Positions 1-14,230 of a DNA stretch of 64,000 nucleotides are shown in pieces. Within the stretch, counting starts at the first letter, position 1; each line of letters starts with the position of its first letter. The DNA comes from Ophiocordyceps camponoti-saundersi (nom. inval.) (Eukaryota; Ascomycota; Sordariomycetes; Hypocreales; Ophiocordycipitaceae). The position numbers were made by a program, and so were the translations under genes. Below the pieces are notes generated by a model. That model was not told the DNA's origin, ran no database searches, and saw only the letters and a program-made list of their open reading frames with translations. The stretch spans positions 353,342 to 417,341 of the forward strand of contig PDHQ01000010.1 in assembly GCA_003339415.1 (NCBI GenBank). The letters run 5' to 3'.

Positions 1-1705
1 GCCTGCTTCCTCCAGTTCGTCGCGGTACCGGAGTAGCATGCCGAGGTTCCTCGCAGTCGGTGACACCTCCGGCCGGTTCTCGCCGCTCAGCCTGGCGAGG
101 GCGTCTTCGATCGTCGTCATCTGCTCCGCTCCCTCGTTGCTTTTCTGGAAGCCCGGCGCTGTTATGACTAGGTTGAGAAGGCTCAGGACGACGGAGACGA
201 CGTCATCCCCAACGGGAGAGCGCCCGTCAGCCACGAGTACTTGGCAGATGACCTCGATCAACTGCTTCACATGACCGACGAGCTTCTCCGGCGCTTGTAT
301 CATGAGCCTCTGCAACAGAGTAACCTCGACGAGCTGCCGGACTGACCACTCGGAATCGTCATCTTGCGCCACGACCTTGATCTGTACTTGATCCTGCTCC
401 CTCGCCGTTTGAATCCAACGGTCAAGATAGTGGAGGAAAACGGCGGCGACGTCGGTGTTGGAGCAGACGCTGGCCATGATACCAACCAGTACTGACGCCT
501 TGTGCTCAACCTCGTTCCAGATGAGGCTCAGGTCCTCAGCCTCCTGGGGCCGCAACGCTGACTCCACCTCGCCGTCGGCAGTCAATCGATAGCGCCAGGA
601 AGGACGTGGAGGGCGGTCGGCGCCTGTGCAGAGGAGATTATCAACGATGGGTGATATACTGTCCAGCTTTCCAAACAGCTGGAGATAGGTCTGTACGAGG
701 CTGCGAGCGGGACTGACGAAACGTCCTTCTGCCGCTTCCGCCGGCTGGCTCCATGATGCTAGGGCCCAGAGCTGGACTATAATGGGTTTGAGGATTCTTC
801 TACATAGCCCGGGAGACGAGTTGGACAGGACCAATACGCTGAGCCGCTGGAGCGCCGTCTCTAGCCGTCGCGCCGGGACGATGACCCTATCAAGGCTTAG
901 AGTCATCACTCCGTCATCACTTTCAGCGCCGATGGCCTTGCTTTCTGGCGCGAGAGACGGATTCACGGCTTCTATAAGGGGTTGGACAAAGACGTCCCAT
1001 CCCGGGGCTCCTGATATGTAAGTACCTAGTGAGCGATGCGTCTGAGAGATATGGAGAGGGATCCGAGCCATACCGGGGGCACCAAATTGCCTCTGGCCGA
1101 GAATCCCGAAGCCTACGATCTGAGCAGCGACTTTCACCAAGTCTTTGCCCGCACCGCCGTCGAGCAAGTCGAGCAGCTGGCCGGATATGGCCCGGAACCA
1201 GGCTTCGGGCGTCATCGTGGGAGGGACCGAAGATAACAGCTTCGTACCGACAGCAACGGCCTCGTTCGTGATACTGGCACCATTCTTCTGCGGTTGCGCC
1301 GAGTCTGAGCCCTGGCTACTCGGGTGAACCGAAAAGACGAACTCGAGCGTCGAGCGCACACCATCCGGCCTCAGAGGCAGCAAGGTGAGAGACTGTAGTA
1401 GAGGTTCCCTCATCCATTGCGGGAGGAGATTCGGCTTGACGAGGGAGTTCAAGACGGGCAACAGCACCCATGTCGCGGCACTGCGAGATCATTTCAGCGC
1501 TGAGCCGGGGGAGGTTTCCGATGGTGCCGCTTGCATACTTTGCGATGATGCCGTTGTATTCCTCGAGGCCTGCTTCTCGGCTCTCAGCTGTTGAAGTTGG
1601 GTTGAAAGCTTTTGTGGCTGCATTGACAATGTCTTGGGCTATCGTGGGCTGCGGCGCGGCTGGTGTCTGGTTCTTCTCAGCCATTGCAGTCGTTGCATCA
1701 TGCAT
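1..1705 (-). CDS. RTP1: Rtp1/TANGO6-like HEAT-repeat protein (3' end outside window)
   Basis: Three exons are visible on the minus strand: 1705-1539, 1480-1074 and 1010 to the window edge, with introns 1481-1538 (GTATGC...CAG, 58 nt) and 1011-1073 (GTATGG...CAG, 63 nt). Joining them gives one open frame with helical HEAT-like sequence; landmarks are LLPLRPDGVRSTLEFVFSVH, a MTPEAWFRAISGQLLDLLDG stretch and GFGILGQRQFGAPGAPGWD. These resemble fungal Rtp1 proteins. In yeast Rtp1 helps import assembled RNA polymerase II into the nucleus; the metazoan relative is TANGO6. A segment near 500-180 looks like the RTP1_C1 region. Met1705 is the first ATG; Met1684 (MAEKNQ) is an equally good start. The frame change near 1480 first looked like a frameshift but is removed exactly by the intron. 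The C-terminal part is missing because the window ends. Confidence 0.7.
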
Positions 1706-4084
1706 GACGGACGTCACCTATTCCGGAGCTTCGGTCGGAGTTGGAGCTGTGAATGCCGACGGCTCATGGCAGCTTAGGTAATCATTTTTTGCTTTCGGCT
1801 ACCTGGATATGGAAGTGCCGAGGCACAACGGTTGGTGTGTGTGTAAGGTGTGTGCGGATAGAAGCAAGACGGTTTTCACAGGTAACAGGACAGTCACGTG
1901 GCTTCGCGTAGCATCACGCGTTTGCTGTTTGATGAGTATAAATCCCTCACGGCTGGCTACGTGACGCTTTCTCTTCCTTCTTCTCGTACAGATCCAACTG
2001 CCCTCACAAGACAGCATCGGGACTCCTTCGTCGCCTCACACGCGACACCCAACCTTACGGACGCGTCGCCTTCCTGTCTTCTTCCGGGGCTCGTTTTCCG
2101 AAACGAATGTCTACTTCAGGCCTCTCGCTCGCGCAACCGGTCACAGTCTGCCGCTCACGAACCTGTAACAGGACCTCGCTGTTCGCCGCATGAGGATCGA
2201 CTGTGACCACGTCATCGGTTTTCTAGACGGCACTGCCAAGGGCGGGAGAACGAGTACCCGGAACTTAACCCTACATTGTGATGGTTCGAGCCTTGCGCCC
2301 AAGTTGCTCGCTTCACCTTCTATGCCTGCCCTTCACCTCGCGGGGATGTCTTCCCGCTGAATAAGCGGGCTCCTCAGCGACGGAGTTGGCGTGGTCGGAC
2401 CGGTGTTGGCGATCTGCCCGACGAGGAAATCTGCCATGAGCCAGGATTGTCTGTGGAGAGCCTCGGAGAGGACGCTCGTCGGCTTTCTCGTCGGGCCATC
2501 GGACGTTGGTCAAGTAGTAGGCCGTCTTCTGGATGCGGGCGGCTTTCACACGGACAGAGCCTGGCCCATCTGCGGCTGGACAGACCTTGTGTGATCGACT
2601 TGGAAGATCCGGATGGCGGGCAGCGGATGGAGAAGAGCACAGGTCGGCTACACACTGCCAGGCATCTGCGTTTCGACCCTTTTCTCTACGGGGACTTGAC
2701 TCGTCGGAAGCACTCCTGCGCTGCGGGTTTGCTGCGAGTATGTCCCGGAAACAAACGGAAACGCGCTGAAGAGCCTGACTGCACTCGCCCGTCCCTGTGT
2801 AGCTCTGGGTACTCCCGAAGCTGTTCGCCGTCCTTAGAGGCTGTCTACAACGCGGTGGAAGGCTCTGTCAAGTAATGCTGTGATGCTCCAAAGGCCATGC
2901 TCCCGGCCACTTTGGCCCACGGACGTGTGATGCTGCGGCATCTGGTCTGACCAGGCGCATTAGCCTTCCATTGCCCGAGGCGATGTCTGAAGGGCGCCAT
3001 TCCCCTTTTGGGGATGCCTTCCTCCGCCTCTCGGCCGAGACGATAGCGCGGTTTTTATGGATGTCTTTTGTCCGCGCGAAATGCCCTCCTTGCACGCTTC
3101 TTCCGAGGATACGATGGAGAGGAATCAAAAACTAGTCCTTGCTGGCCGCGTCCTACACACAGAAGGAGTTTCCGGTCTTTGCTGAGGTTGCGTTGAAGTC
3201 GACCCAAAGGAGCCCTCGGCTGGACTCGTTGTCGGACGCCGCTTCAGGACCCATCTCGAGTTGGAGTCAGAGCTTCGTGCTTGTCTGGGGCGGCGGACGA
3301 TGCGGGCGGCATGGCTGGGGATTTTCCGCCGGGTTGAGCAATTGGATATCGAGGGGCAGGCCCTGATGGATTGGGTAGCCCTGGCTGTCCTCGTGCCAGA
3401 AATGGTGGGAGGACAGCCCCCCTGCAGTGAGGGGATAAGTCTTCCCCTTTGCCTACCTACCTGATTTACTGATTTAAGAGATGATTGAGGCTGACTTTTG
3501 AAGCAGGATGAGTTGACAGTTTTGAGTTGACAGCTGACTTCTTTACAGCAGGTTGAGTTGGCAGTAAGTGAGCGAGTGAGTGAGGATGGAAGGGATCTAC
3601 TTTTAGTATGAGAAAGAGGCTAGTAGCTGGGCATACAGGGGTGGAGAAAGGGGGGGGGGGGTTCTTTCTGTGACTCAGTCTGTGGCAGAGTGGCTTCCTA
3701 GGGTCATAGGCCAGGTCGGTCTTGCATGTTGCCGTACGAGCTGCCTTACGGATACTTGCTAGGCAGGCAATACGTCCGTACCTGCATACATGGACGAAAC
3801 GGACGGACCTTCCAGACTCTCAGACGGCAATGCGGCAAGTGTGTGTTTTTTTTTTGGGGTCCCTTCCCGCCGCGACATCAACCCTGTCAATCTCACGGTC
3901 TCACCCCTGCTTCTGCATAATGTGATGTCAGTAACCTGGGGCGCGTCGTCGTCGTCGTTTCTGCATCTGCATCATCATCATCATCATTGTCATTGTCATC
4001 ATTATCATTATCATCTTCTTCCAATTTCTTCTTCGTCAGCATCGTTCTTTTCCCCGTCGCGCCCTTCGCGGCACGAGGCTGCCC
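1706..4084. other. Intergenic, no confident gene
   Basis: This 2.4-kb gap between divergent genes holds many overlapping GC-rich open frames on both strands, the longest a stop-free plus frame from about 2279 to 2875 that lacks a convincing ATG. A plus-strand stretch at about 3195-3461 has protein-like composition. I could not join these into one gene. A G-run lies near 3650 and CAT repeats near 3970-4010, just upstream of the next gene. Confidence 0.5.
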
Positions 4085-4767
4085 ATGATGCTGCGGCCTG
4101 TCATCATGCTGGCGCTACTCTGTGGCGTGGCGTCGTGCAGTCCAACGCCAGCGCCAACGTCCGCACAACCTTCAGCCGCTTCTCCGGCGATGGTTACGCC
4201 GCCACCGACAATAACGCCGGAACTTGTGGCTCGCGGACTGGGAAGCAAGGTCTCGAGCTATTTATCAGGTCTCGCAGACGACGCTGGTAGTCAGCTTTCA
4301 AAGGTTTCGTCCTTTGTCAACTCGGGAATCCTCGATTTCCCTTTAGGCTTTCCGACTGGTAGCGAGGTTCTCAAGTCAGCGGATGTGTCGGAAACGGGTC
4401 TCGCAGCCTTGCCGACCGAGGTGCTGAACTTGCCGTGAGTCTCGTCGGATCGATGGACACGTATCGGTGCTGACGCCTAGCAGTCCGTATGGCAATTGGA
4501 CCGACCAGGGCTGGAACGTGCGCGTTCATGGCAATGTATACAAGACGCCCAACATTTCGGAGAGCAAGATCGACTCGCTCGCCAATGTCTTCCTCATCGG
4601 AACTTCGGTCGACAAATTGCAGCCGCAAGAGCAGGCTCAGGCTCGCAACCTGACGCGGTCCATCTTCGTTGTCCAACAGGGCGACAGGAGTGTCACCATG
4701 GACTTTGTCAACGACGTCAGCGTGCGACCGAACTCATCTGGAGGCGCCGTCAATGCTGTAAGCCTTT

Positions 4768-4813
<46 letters not shown>

Positions 4814-5769
4814 GGCGCTGGTGAGGAAAGTGGCTGACGCGGAATTCTGAGCAGGGTGGCGGCTCCCAAAAGATCAACCTTCCGTTCAACACGACACGTC
4901 AGGGCGACTTTGACGTCTTTGTCAAGCTAGATCAAAATACCCGAGGCTTGATAGATGGCAACAAGACGTCTCGCATTCAGACGCTCAACGTATACGCCGA
5001 GGGTACCGACACGGGAAACGCGACGGCCTACTTGGTGCCTCCGCAAGGCGTGACGATTGTGTCTGACATCGACGACATCCTCCGAGTGACAAAGATCTAC
5101 CAACCCAAGGAAGGCCTCCTCAACTCGTTCGCACGCCCTTTCCGCCCATGGGAGAACATGCCGCAGATCTACTCCAACTGGTCGTCGTCGATTGACGACC
5201 TGCATTTTCACTACCTGACGACGACTCCTGAGCAAGGGACGCGCATCTACATGGACTTTATCTACAAGACATATCCTCTCGGCTCTTTCGACACGCGACC
5301 TCTCAACTTCTCAGACGTCAAGGCGACTCTGGCCATTCGTCTGTTCCTACTCAACAAGATCTTCGAAACGTTTCCGCAGCGCAAGTTCATCCTCGTGGCC
5401 GACACGTCAAACAGCGACGTGATGAAGGATTACCCGCGCATGTATCACGAGCATCCGGATCAGGTCCTGTGCATCTTCCTCCGCAACACGAGCGCTACGG
5501 ATCCGTCCGACAAGTTCCCCTACGACACGTCAGGCTTCAAGGGCATACCAGAGCAGCGGTACATGTTCTTCACGGTGCCGGACGACCTGAAGGGGCTGAA
5601 CGTGCTCGGCGGCCAGTGTCTCAACGAGTCGGTGCAGCAGAACGTCACGTTCAAATTGCAGGGCTTGCCGTTTGGTCTCGATAGCGGAGCGTCGAAAGCG
5701 TTTGTCGGTTGGTACTGTTTCGGCCTGCTGACGAGCTGGGTGGTGGTGGCGTTGGTGGGCATGCTTTAG
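4085..5769 (+). CDS. Secreted App1-like phosphatase-fold protein (DUF2183)
   Basis: Exons 4085-4434, 4481-4757 and 4855-5769 give 513 aa. An N-terminal hydrophobic signal peptide (residues 1 to about 20, ending near CSPTPAPTS) is followed by a variable domain and the App1 catalytic-type domain around residues 275-470, with VSDIDDILRVTKIY, the FARPF...WENMPQIY block and a KFILVADTSNSD block typical of DUF2183. App1 of yeast is an actin-patch phosphatidate phosphatase that uses a DxDxT motif; here the motif reads D280-I-D282-D-I284, so the Thr is replaced. Several N-x-S/T sites and a C-terminal hydrophobic stretch (GLLTSWVVVALVGML) suggest a secreted or membrane-anchored protein, unlike cytosolic App1. 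Intron 2 (4758-4854) contains a long CT repeat. Family call is firm; enzyme activity is uncertain. Confidence 0.88.
4771..4812 (+). repeat. (CT)n microsatellite in an intron
   Basis: About 20 CT units lie just after the donor of intron 2 in the App1-like gene, on the transcribed sense strand. Confidence 0.95.
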
Positions 5770-6043
5770 AGGTGGTACTGCGATCGTCATCCGAAGCTGC
5801 CTGGTCCCAAGCAGTAGACCCCCTTCTTTTTTTTTTCTCTTCCTTCCTCTTACAAGAGCCGGAGTAGTGGGTATATTGTTTTCTGGATAGTGTTATGGTA
5901 TTGGCTTCTTTGACGACAGCAGCTGTGATAGCACCCTTTAAAGACCGCTTTGAACAAGACGCCATAACAAGTGAGGGAGGAGTTCATCGTCATGTATTAC
6001 TTGCTATTGACCACGACAGCCACGAACCAAAAGCTGGATCAAA

Positions 6044-6697
6044 CTACATAGGTGCCGTCCTCCTCTGCCCAGGTTCTATCAACCCCCAATCACCTTCCAT
6101 CGTCAGAACAACCGTTCATGCGGAGAAAACGAAAGAAAAGGGGGGCAGGGGAAGCCTTACCATGCAGTCGAAGCAGGGCTCGTCATCGAGGTAAGTCCAC
6201 TGAGGACAGTTGTAAGAGAGCCAGTACTTGCATCGGTATCTGTATAAGCCGCCTCCTGGCGGTCCGCCGATGCCTGGTGTTTCCAAGGGATCGGCTGGTT
6301 GTAGTTCCAGTGGCCCTTCAAGAGGCCGCGGCAGATACTCGGACGGATACGGTAGTTGCTGACGCTGCGGCTGATGTTCGTTCTGATACTCATGCTGCTG
6401 CTGTGGCTGCTGCCTCGGGAGCAGCTGCCGCTGCTGTTTCCCCGCTGGTTGCTGATGGGGATTCTGATAATAATACTGAATCTGTTGCTGAGGCTGAGGT
6501 TGTTGTTGCTGAGGTTGTTGCTGAGGCTGTCGCTGAGGTTTTCGCTGAGGCTGTCGCTGAGACTGTCGCTGAGGCTGTCGCTGATCTTGCTGAGGCTGTA
6601 ACTGATCTTGTTCAGGCTGTTGCTGAGGTGATGGCCGCGGCAGCAGAAGCTGAGGCTGTCGTTGCCTCACCGGTTCCTTCCTCTTTGACTTCGGCAT
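6044..6697 (-). CDS. Glutamine-rich protein with C-terminal cysteine motif
   Basis: Exon 1 is 6697-6161; a GTAAGG donor and CAG acceptor remove 6065-6160, and a 21-nt last exon (6064-6044) adds six residues and the stop, giving 185 aa. A basic start (MPKSKRKEPVRQ) precedes about 80 residues dominated by Gln with Pro and Arg. The C-terminal 40 residues are different: a Gly/Pro hinge, then YRYRCKYWLSYNCPQWTYLD and a closing DDEPCFDC, four cysteines and several aromatics that look like a small structured or metal-binding module. No family is recognised. The basic N-terminus would suit a nuclear protein, but this is inference. The reverse strand also has an open frame, an effect of the CAG/CTG composition. 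The tiny last exon is supported by splice consensus only. Confidence 0.6.
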
Positions 6698-8110
6698 TTC
6701 TATCGTCTTTTATCCTTCTAGTCTCGTTCTTCTCTTCGTCTATCGATGAGTCTCTACGATTATAACACTCTCTATCGTGTCGTCGTCGAGATACCGAGAC
6801 CGTTGTGAGAAAAGTCCGTCGCGAAGAAGGAGAGAAACCAGCGATTTATAACCCTCTTCCCTTCCCTCACAGAATGCCTACAAAGCCTTTTTTTTTCTTT
6901 CTCCCATGAAGAAGTCTTTGTATCATGGCCTAAATGAAAGGCGTGTCCATCACAGAAGGATAGGTTGTGAATGTGTTTGTTGGGTTGGTGTCGATGCTGA
7001 AGGGGGGAGGAAAGTTTGATCTGACACGGGACTTTTCTTCCTTCCTTTTCATCTTTCACTGGAATCCTCATCTTCACGGCATGTTTCTTCGGTCATGAGG
7101 ATGAGATGATTTTTTTTTTCGAGGGGAAAAAAGGCTGCTGTGAGAATGGCGACTTGTCATCTTCATGTGACGGAGAGAAGAGGAGGAGCCTCTCTCTGCT
7201 TCACAGCCAAGACGAGAAAGCCATCTCGGTATTCACGAACATATAACGCAAAGCCTCGTTCTACGCATAACACGGAACCAGCAGTTCGTATCGTCATCCG
7301 ACCTCTCTCCTCCATCCCTCTTATACGCGTCATCATCGTCAGTCTGGGCATCATGCCTCATACGCGTCGTGGATTACACCCCACTGTCCTCACCTCCGGT
7401 TTCCTTGCCTTTCACGGTGGCACAAGCAAAAAAGCCTGCCCTTCTTATTTGTTGGTTTTCTCCGACGTGGCACCCAGACGGAAGTGAACCTGCCGCGTGT
7501 GCAGCCTGTCGTGCTTGGGCTTCTTCGTACATGGCCGCACCTACGAGACTCATGCATACAGTACACGTACATATGAGCCCACACACATTACACGCAGACA
7601 AACACACACAGAGAGAGAGAGACACAGAGACACAGACACGACTGCATGCATCTGATGCATACATCTAATGCGTGCATCTATATGTGTGTATAGTACGGAG
7701 ATGGGCTGTCGACTACCCTTCCTTCATCAACACCCTGAGCAAGCCGTTCAGGGTCTCGTGTAACAGCCACGACATCTCCTCGTGGCCAGAGACTTCACAG
7801 CCCGAAAAAACCAGCGAGAACAAGAGAAATCCACGAGTGAGAGAACAAAATGGAGGGCGGGCATCCCGTCCATCCATCATCTCCCACGCACCCGGTTGTC
7901 GGAATGTCAAGGAAACAAAAGCGTCCGAGAGCCAACACTCGCTTGCCTCTGCCTCTGAAAGCCAACATGACCGAGATCATCGCCATCATCACCACCATCC
8001 TCACCACCTCCACCACAACAAGAACCCACCTCCGCCAAACCAACACAGCAAAGGACGGCGAGAGGCTGCAGAAGCCCCCCCCCCACCTGTTTCAGAAGAA
8101 GAAACCCCAA
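6698..8110. other. Intergenic region with CA/GA repeats
   Basis: No gene seen. The gap lies between the starts of the Gln-rich gene and the end of PRP43. It contains a short CA/GA-rich run near 7570-7640, ATGCATCTG-type short repeats near 7643-7680, and a CAT/CAC-rich run near 7970-8030. Confidence 0.6.
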
Positions 8111-10558
<2,448 letters not shown>

Positions 10559-11250
10559 CAGCAGATCTGCAGGGAGGCAGAGACAGCGGATGTGTAATGG
10601 GCAGGCGAGAGGCCGTGTCGGGCAGGAAAGTGCAGGATAGGGCAGGGCAGGGCAGGAAGAAGTGCCCGTTCCCAGAGAGTGAGGTAACGGAAATCGAGAG
10701 TGACGATTCGAAAAATTTCGGCGTGACGAGCGCCAGTTGGCAATGGCCAGTGCATGGGCAACGAAATCGATAGGGCCGGTCTAATCGATAAGGAATCTGC
10801 GCTGCACAGTGCGGCTATGAACACCCAGCTTCTTCTACCTGTAGCTGTAGCCTGTGCTCGTCTCGCCCCTTGGACGCCGAGCGCCACGAGGCGGGAGGAC
10901 CATGACAGAGCCTGGTTTTGGAAGCCACTATGATACAGCCTCTGATATAGCCAGCCTCTAGCGAGCTGCACAAATCCCTCGCGAAGAATTGCTTTACAGA
11001 CGTACCTTTCAATGTATGTAATATAATTGAGAACAATCTCGTCTGGGGCCCGCTTACTGTGGCGCGCACTGTACTCTACGGCCAGAGGCCTTGCAAATTC
11101 GACCGATTCCCACTCGCCGCGAAATTTCAGCCATGGATTTCTCTGGCCGCAGTCACGCTCCTCGATAAGGCTGCGATGAGTCCATGAGCATCGCCTCTCT
11201 CTACGTCCATTAAGTCCAGGTCCCTGAGGACTTTGCTCGTCATCGTTTCG
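10559..11250. other. Divergent promoter region, PRP43 and PRMT5
   Basis: 692 bp between two divergent starts. A direct run of GGGCAG units lies near 10630-10650. No gene or RNA recognised. Confidence 0.6.
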
Positions 11251-13800
11251 ATGAGTATCACGCCTTCAAGCAGCATGGCTTCTACCGACGACCCCAGTCT
11301 CGACTCTCATCAACCCGTATTTCACATCGGCAACCATGATTCCACCCGAGACGTCCCTCTCACCGACCTGCAATATGGTCATCTCCTGAACCAAGGCGTG
11401 AGCATCAGTTTGCCTTTCTTGTCGCCGCTGTCTCTAATCTCCCCATCAGATCAGCTTTGCGACGACACCCATCACCAATGGCCACTTCAAGGCCAGAGTT
11501 TTCAAGCTTGTCTCGGACCATTTGGCCTTTCTGGATCAGAAAGACGAGACTGCAACCAGTACGACAACGTCGTTCCGGGCTGAGCCCATCCTGCCACCCC
11601 TGACCCCCCAGGATACCGGCATGTTCCCTTCTCCGGCCATCACCACCTACACGGCTGTTGTCAGCCCATGGATTGATCTCTCATCTAAGAATCCCATCAT
11701 CGCCAGCATCTCCCGTCAGGTTCTCCATCTGGAGATCAACTATGCCAACTTTTGCGGTGTAAGAAGTATCATCATCGCCGGGCCGCCTCGTGATTCGTGC
11801 AACAATGGCAGCCAGGGACTGATTCAATTCTCTCGCGCCGTACATGAAGCTCTCACCATTGGAAACTGTTTATCCTTCCTAATTCACATTCCCATGTGTC
11901 GGGAACCCCAAGATCATGACTCAATCGAGACGCTGTCGTCCCTCAACCGGCAGAGTTTTGACGATAAGAGCAAGCATGTTGATGATGTCTTTAGCTGTTG
12001 GGAGTCTTGGCATCAAATCCGGACTGTCTGCCGTTACAACTTGAGGCTCTTCGTTGGTAAGTCACGTACAACCTCTGGATAAGTCCTGTCGTTACTGACG
12101 TCAATTGCGCCGCGTACAGCTCTCAAGTTGCCGAGGCTGATGCCGGAAAAGGAGCTGCAAAGCCGATGGTTCGCAGAACCTGTACATTATTTGACCATAA
12201 ACTCAGATGTGTTCCAGACCAACAAGAGTGGCTATCCCTGCCTCTCGAAATACCACCAGGAAATGATTGTCGCCCACATGCGGCTCAAGGCCAAGCCGGG
12301 GCTGCTTCTGTGCAATGTCGGTCCCGATGCCTCCCAATTCAGGGCACATTCGCCCTCGCTACTAGCCGCTCCGCCGCCAGTCACCGACGAAGACTTTCCG
12401 ACCTTGGCCCAGGCGTCAAGCGAGTCTCTAACTCAAGGCCGTCCCTCCGGCGGAAACGATCACATTGCATATCTCCAGTGGCTCGAGTCACAGCAGCCGC
12501 CTCTCTCAAATATTGAATTCACCACTCTGACGAGTTTTCAAGACTGGCTTCAGTCGCCGCTTCAGCCGTTGGCGGATAATCTAGAGTCTGCCACCTACGA
12601 GGTTTTCGAGGGCGATCCCGTCAAGTACAACCGGTACGAGGACGCCATCGTGGAAGCCTTGACCGAGTGGAAGAAGCTCCGGCTGCCGACTTCCAAGGAG
12701 GGCGTCGTCGTCGTCGCTGTCGCCGGCTCTGGACGTGGTCCCCTGGTCACGCGAGCTTTGCGGGCAGCAGAGCTCACCGGCGTCGCCATCGAGGTTTGGG
12801 CGGTGGAAAAAAACCCCAACGCTTACGTTTATCTCCTGCGTCAAAACCAGACTGCGTGGGGCGGCGTCGTCAACGTGGTCAAGACAGACATGCGGGCCTG
12901 GAAGGGCCCAATCGTTAGCGAGGGACAAAACGGAGGTCCAGTGTACGGCAAGGTGGACCTGCTGATATCCGAGCTTCTCGGCTCTTTTGGCGACAACGAA
13001 CTGTCTCCGGAATGCCTGGATGGTATCCAGCACGTATTGGCCGAGCCGCATGGTATATCAATACCCAGCTCATATACGGCACACCTCAGCCCCATCTCGA
13101 ACCCCAAGGTATACGCCGAGATCCAGACGAGATCGGCCGTGGACGTCAACGCCTTTGACACCCCCTGGGTGGTCCGACTCTACGCACTTGACTTTGTTTG
13201 TCAGCGGGTGCCGGACCGCCCCCGGTTTCAACAGGCTTGGGAGTTCTCTCACCCGATTCCCGAGTCGACACTGCAAGCGGTGCAGGCCAAGCGCTCGGGA
13301 GGCGTTGTGGGAGGCGGCGGAGGGAGCATGGCCGGGGCAGCCGGCGCCAATGATCACAACTCCCGATTTTGCCATCTCACTTTTGTGTGTCGTTGCCCTG
13401 GCGTCATCCATGGCCTGGCTGGTTACTTTGAATCGACGCTCTACGAGTCCAGGGTACCTGGTGAGGCGAGGGCCAAGGTGGAAATTAGTACGCACCCGGA
13501 GAGAATCGACCACAAGAGCCGTGACATGGGTTCGTGGTTTCCCATATTTTTCCCTCTCAAGGTGAGTTTGCCGTCCCTCCGATCCGACCCGTCGTGATGA
13601 GGCCTGACCTGTTACTTCAGGAGCCCCTTACGTACCCTTACGACTCGGAGCTCGAGGTGAGTATGTGGCGCCAAACGGACGACACCAGGGTATGGTACGA
13701 GTGGCTGGTAGAGGCTTGGACATGGATAAGCCCGACTGCACGCATTAGAATTGCTACGTCGGCCCTGTGCAGCAGTCGAAAGGTGGCTTGTCTGATGTAG
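11251..13800 (+). CDS. HSL7: Protein arginine N-methyltransferase 5 (PRMT5/Skb1/Hsl7)
   Basis: Exons 11251-11397, 11450-12056, 12120-13561 and 13621-13800 give 791 aa. PRMT5 enzymes symmetrically dimethylate arginines in Sm proteins, histones and cell-cycle partners. The order is TIM-barrel N-terminal domain, Rossmann methyltransferase core, then beta-barrel. Visible motifs are the SAM loop VVVAVAGSGRGPLV, the post-I acidic end (AVEKNPNAY), the double-E loop SELLGSFGDNELSPE with both catalytic glutamates, and a YTAHLSPISNPK strand. A Gly-rich insert (around VVGGGGGSMAGAAG) interrupts the barrel. A second ATG at 11275 is a possible start. All introns are short and canonical. The family assignment is certain; substrates are not visible. 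Confidence 0.96.
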
Positions 13801-14230
13801 CGTAGTGATTGGGACGATGTTTATTCAAGAGGCCGGTTACCAATGAGATGAAGAACTTGGCGGAATATAGAAAGCCTATTGCTGTGGTCATGGATATGGA
13901 GATGGCTCAATATGTGTATGTAGATGATGGATCACAACCATTTGTCAGCGATGACGTTGAGATTTCGGGGCCGGACGATGGCAACGACGCCGAAATCGGG
14001 GCCGAGACCGGAGCCGGAGATGGATGAATATTAACACACGCATCTCTGACGTTGACGTGTCCGAGCGTGAGTGAAACTCTCGGAAAGTTCTTCGTATTCG
14101 TACCTCCCTGTTGAGACTGAGATATGGGACCGGAGCAACTGGAGGAGCTGCCCCGCCCTCGAGCCTCGACCGGAAACGTCCAGTCCAGCGCTTCACCGTC
14201 CAGAGCTTCATCACTCATCATATTGCCAAC
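13801..14230. other. Intergenic
   Basis: 430 bp between PRMT5 and AGX1 on the same strand. A 72-codon open frame (13809-14027) has no recognisable features and I do not call it a gene. Confidence 0.5.

Noticed and set aside
1474..1484. Apparent frameshift in the Rtp1-like gene
   Set aside because: A 58-nt intron at 1481-1538 with GTATGC donor, branch-like CTGAA and CAG acceptor restores the frame exactly.
2279..2300. GGTTCGAGCC looked like a tRNA B box
   Set aside because: No matching A box, acceptor stem or cloverleaf is visible around it.
6052..6765. Val/Ala/Glu-rich plus-strand open frame
   Set aside because: It is the antisense shadow of the CAG-rich Gln protein gene.
13809..14027. 72-codon open frame after PRMT5
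   Set aside because: Short, no family features, acidic tail only; likely 3' UTR.
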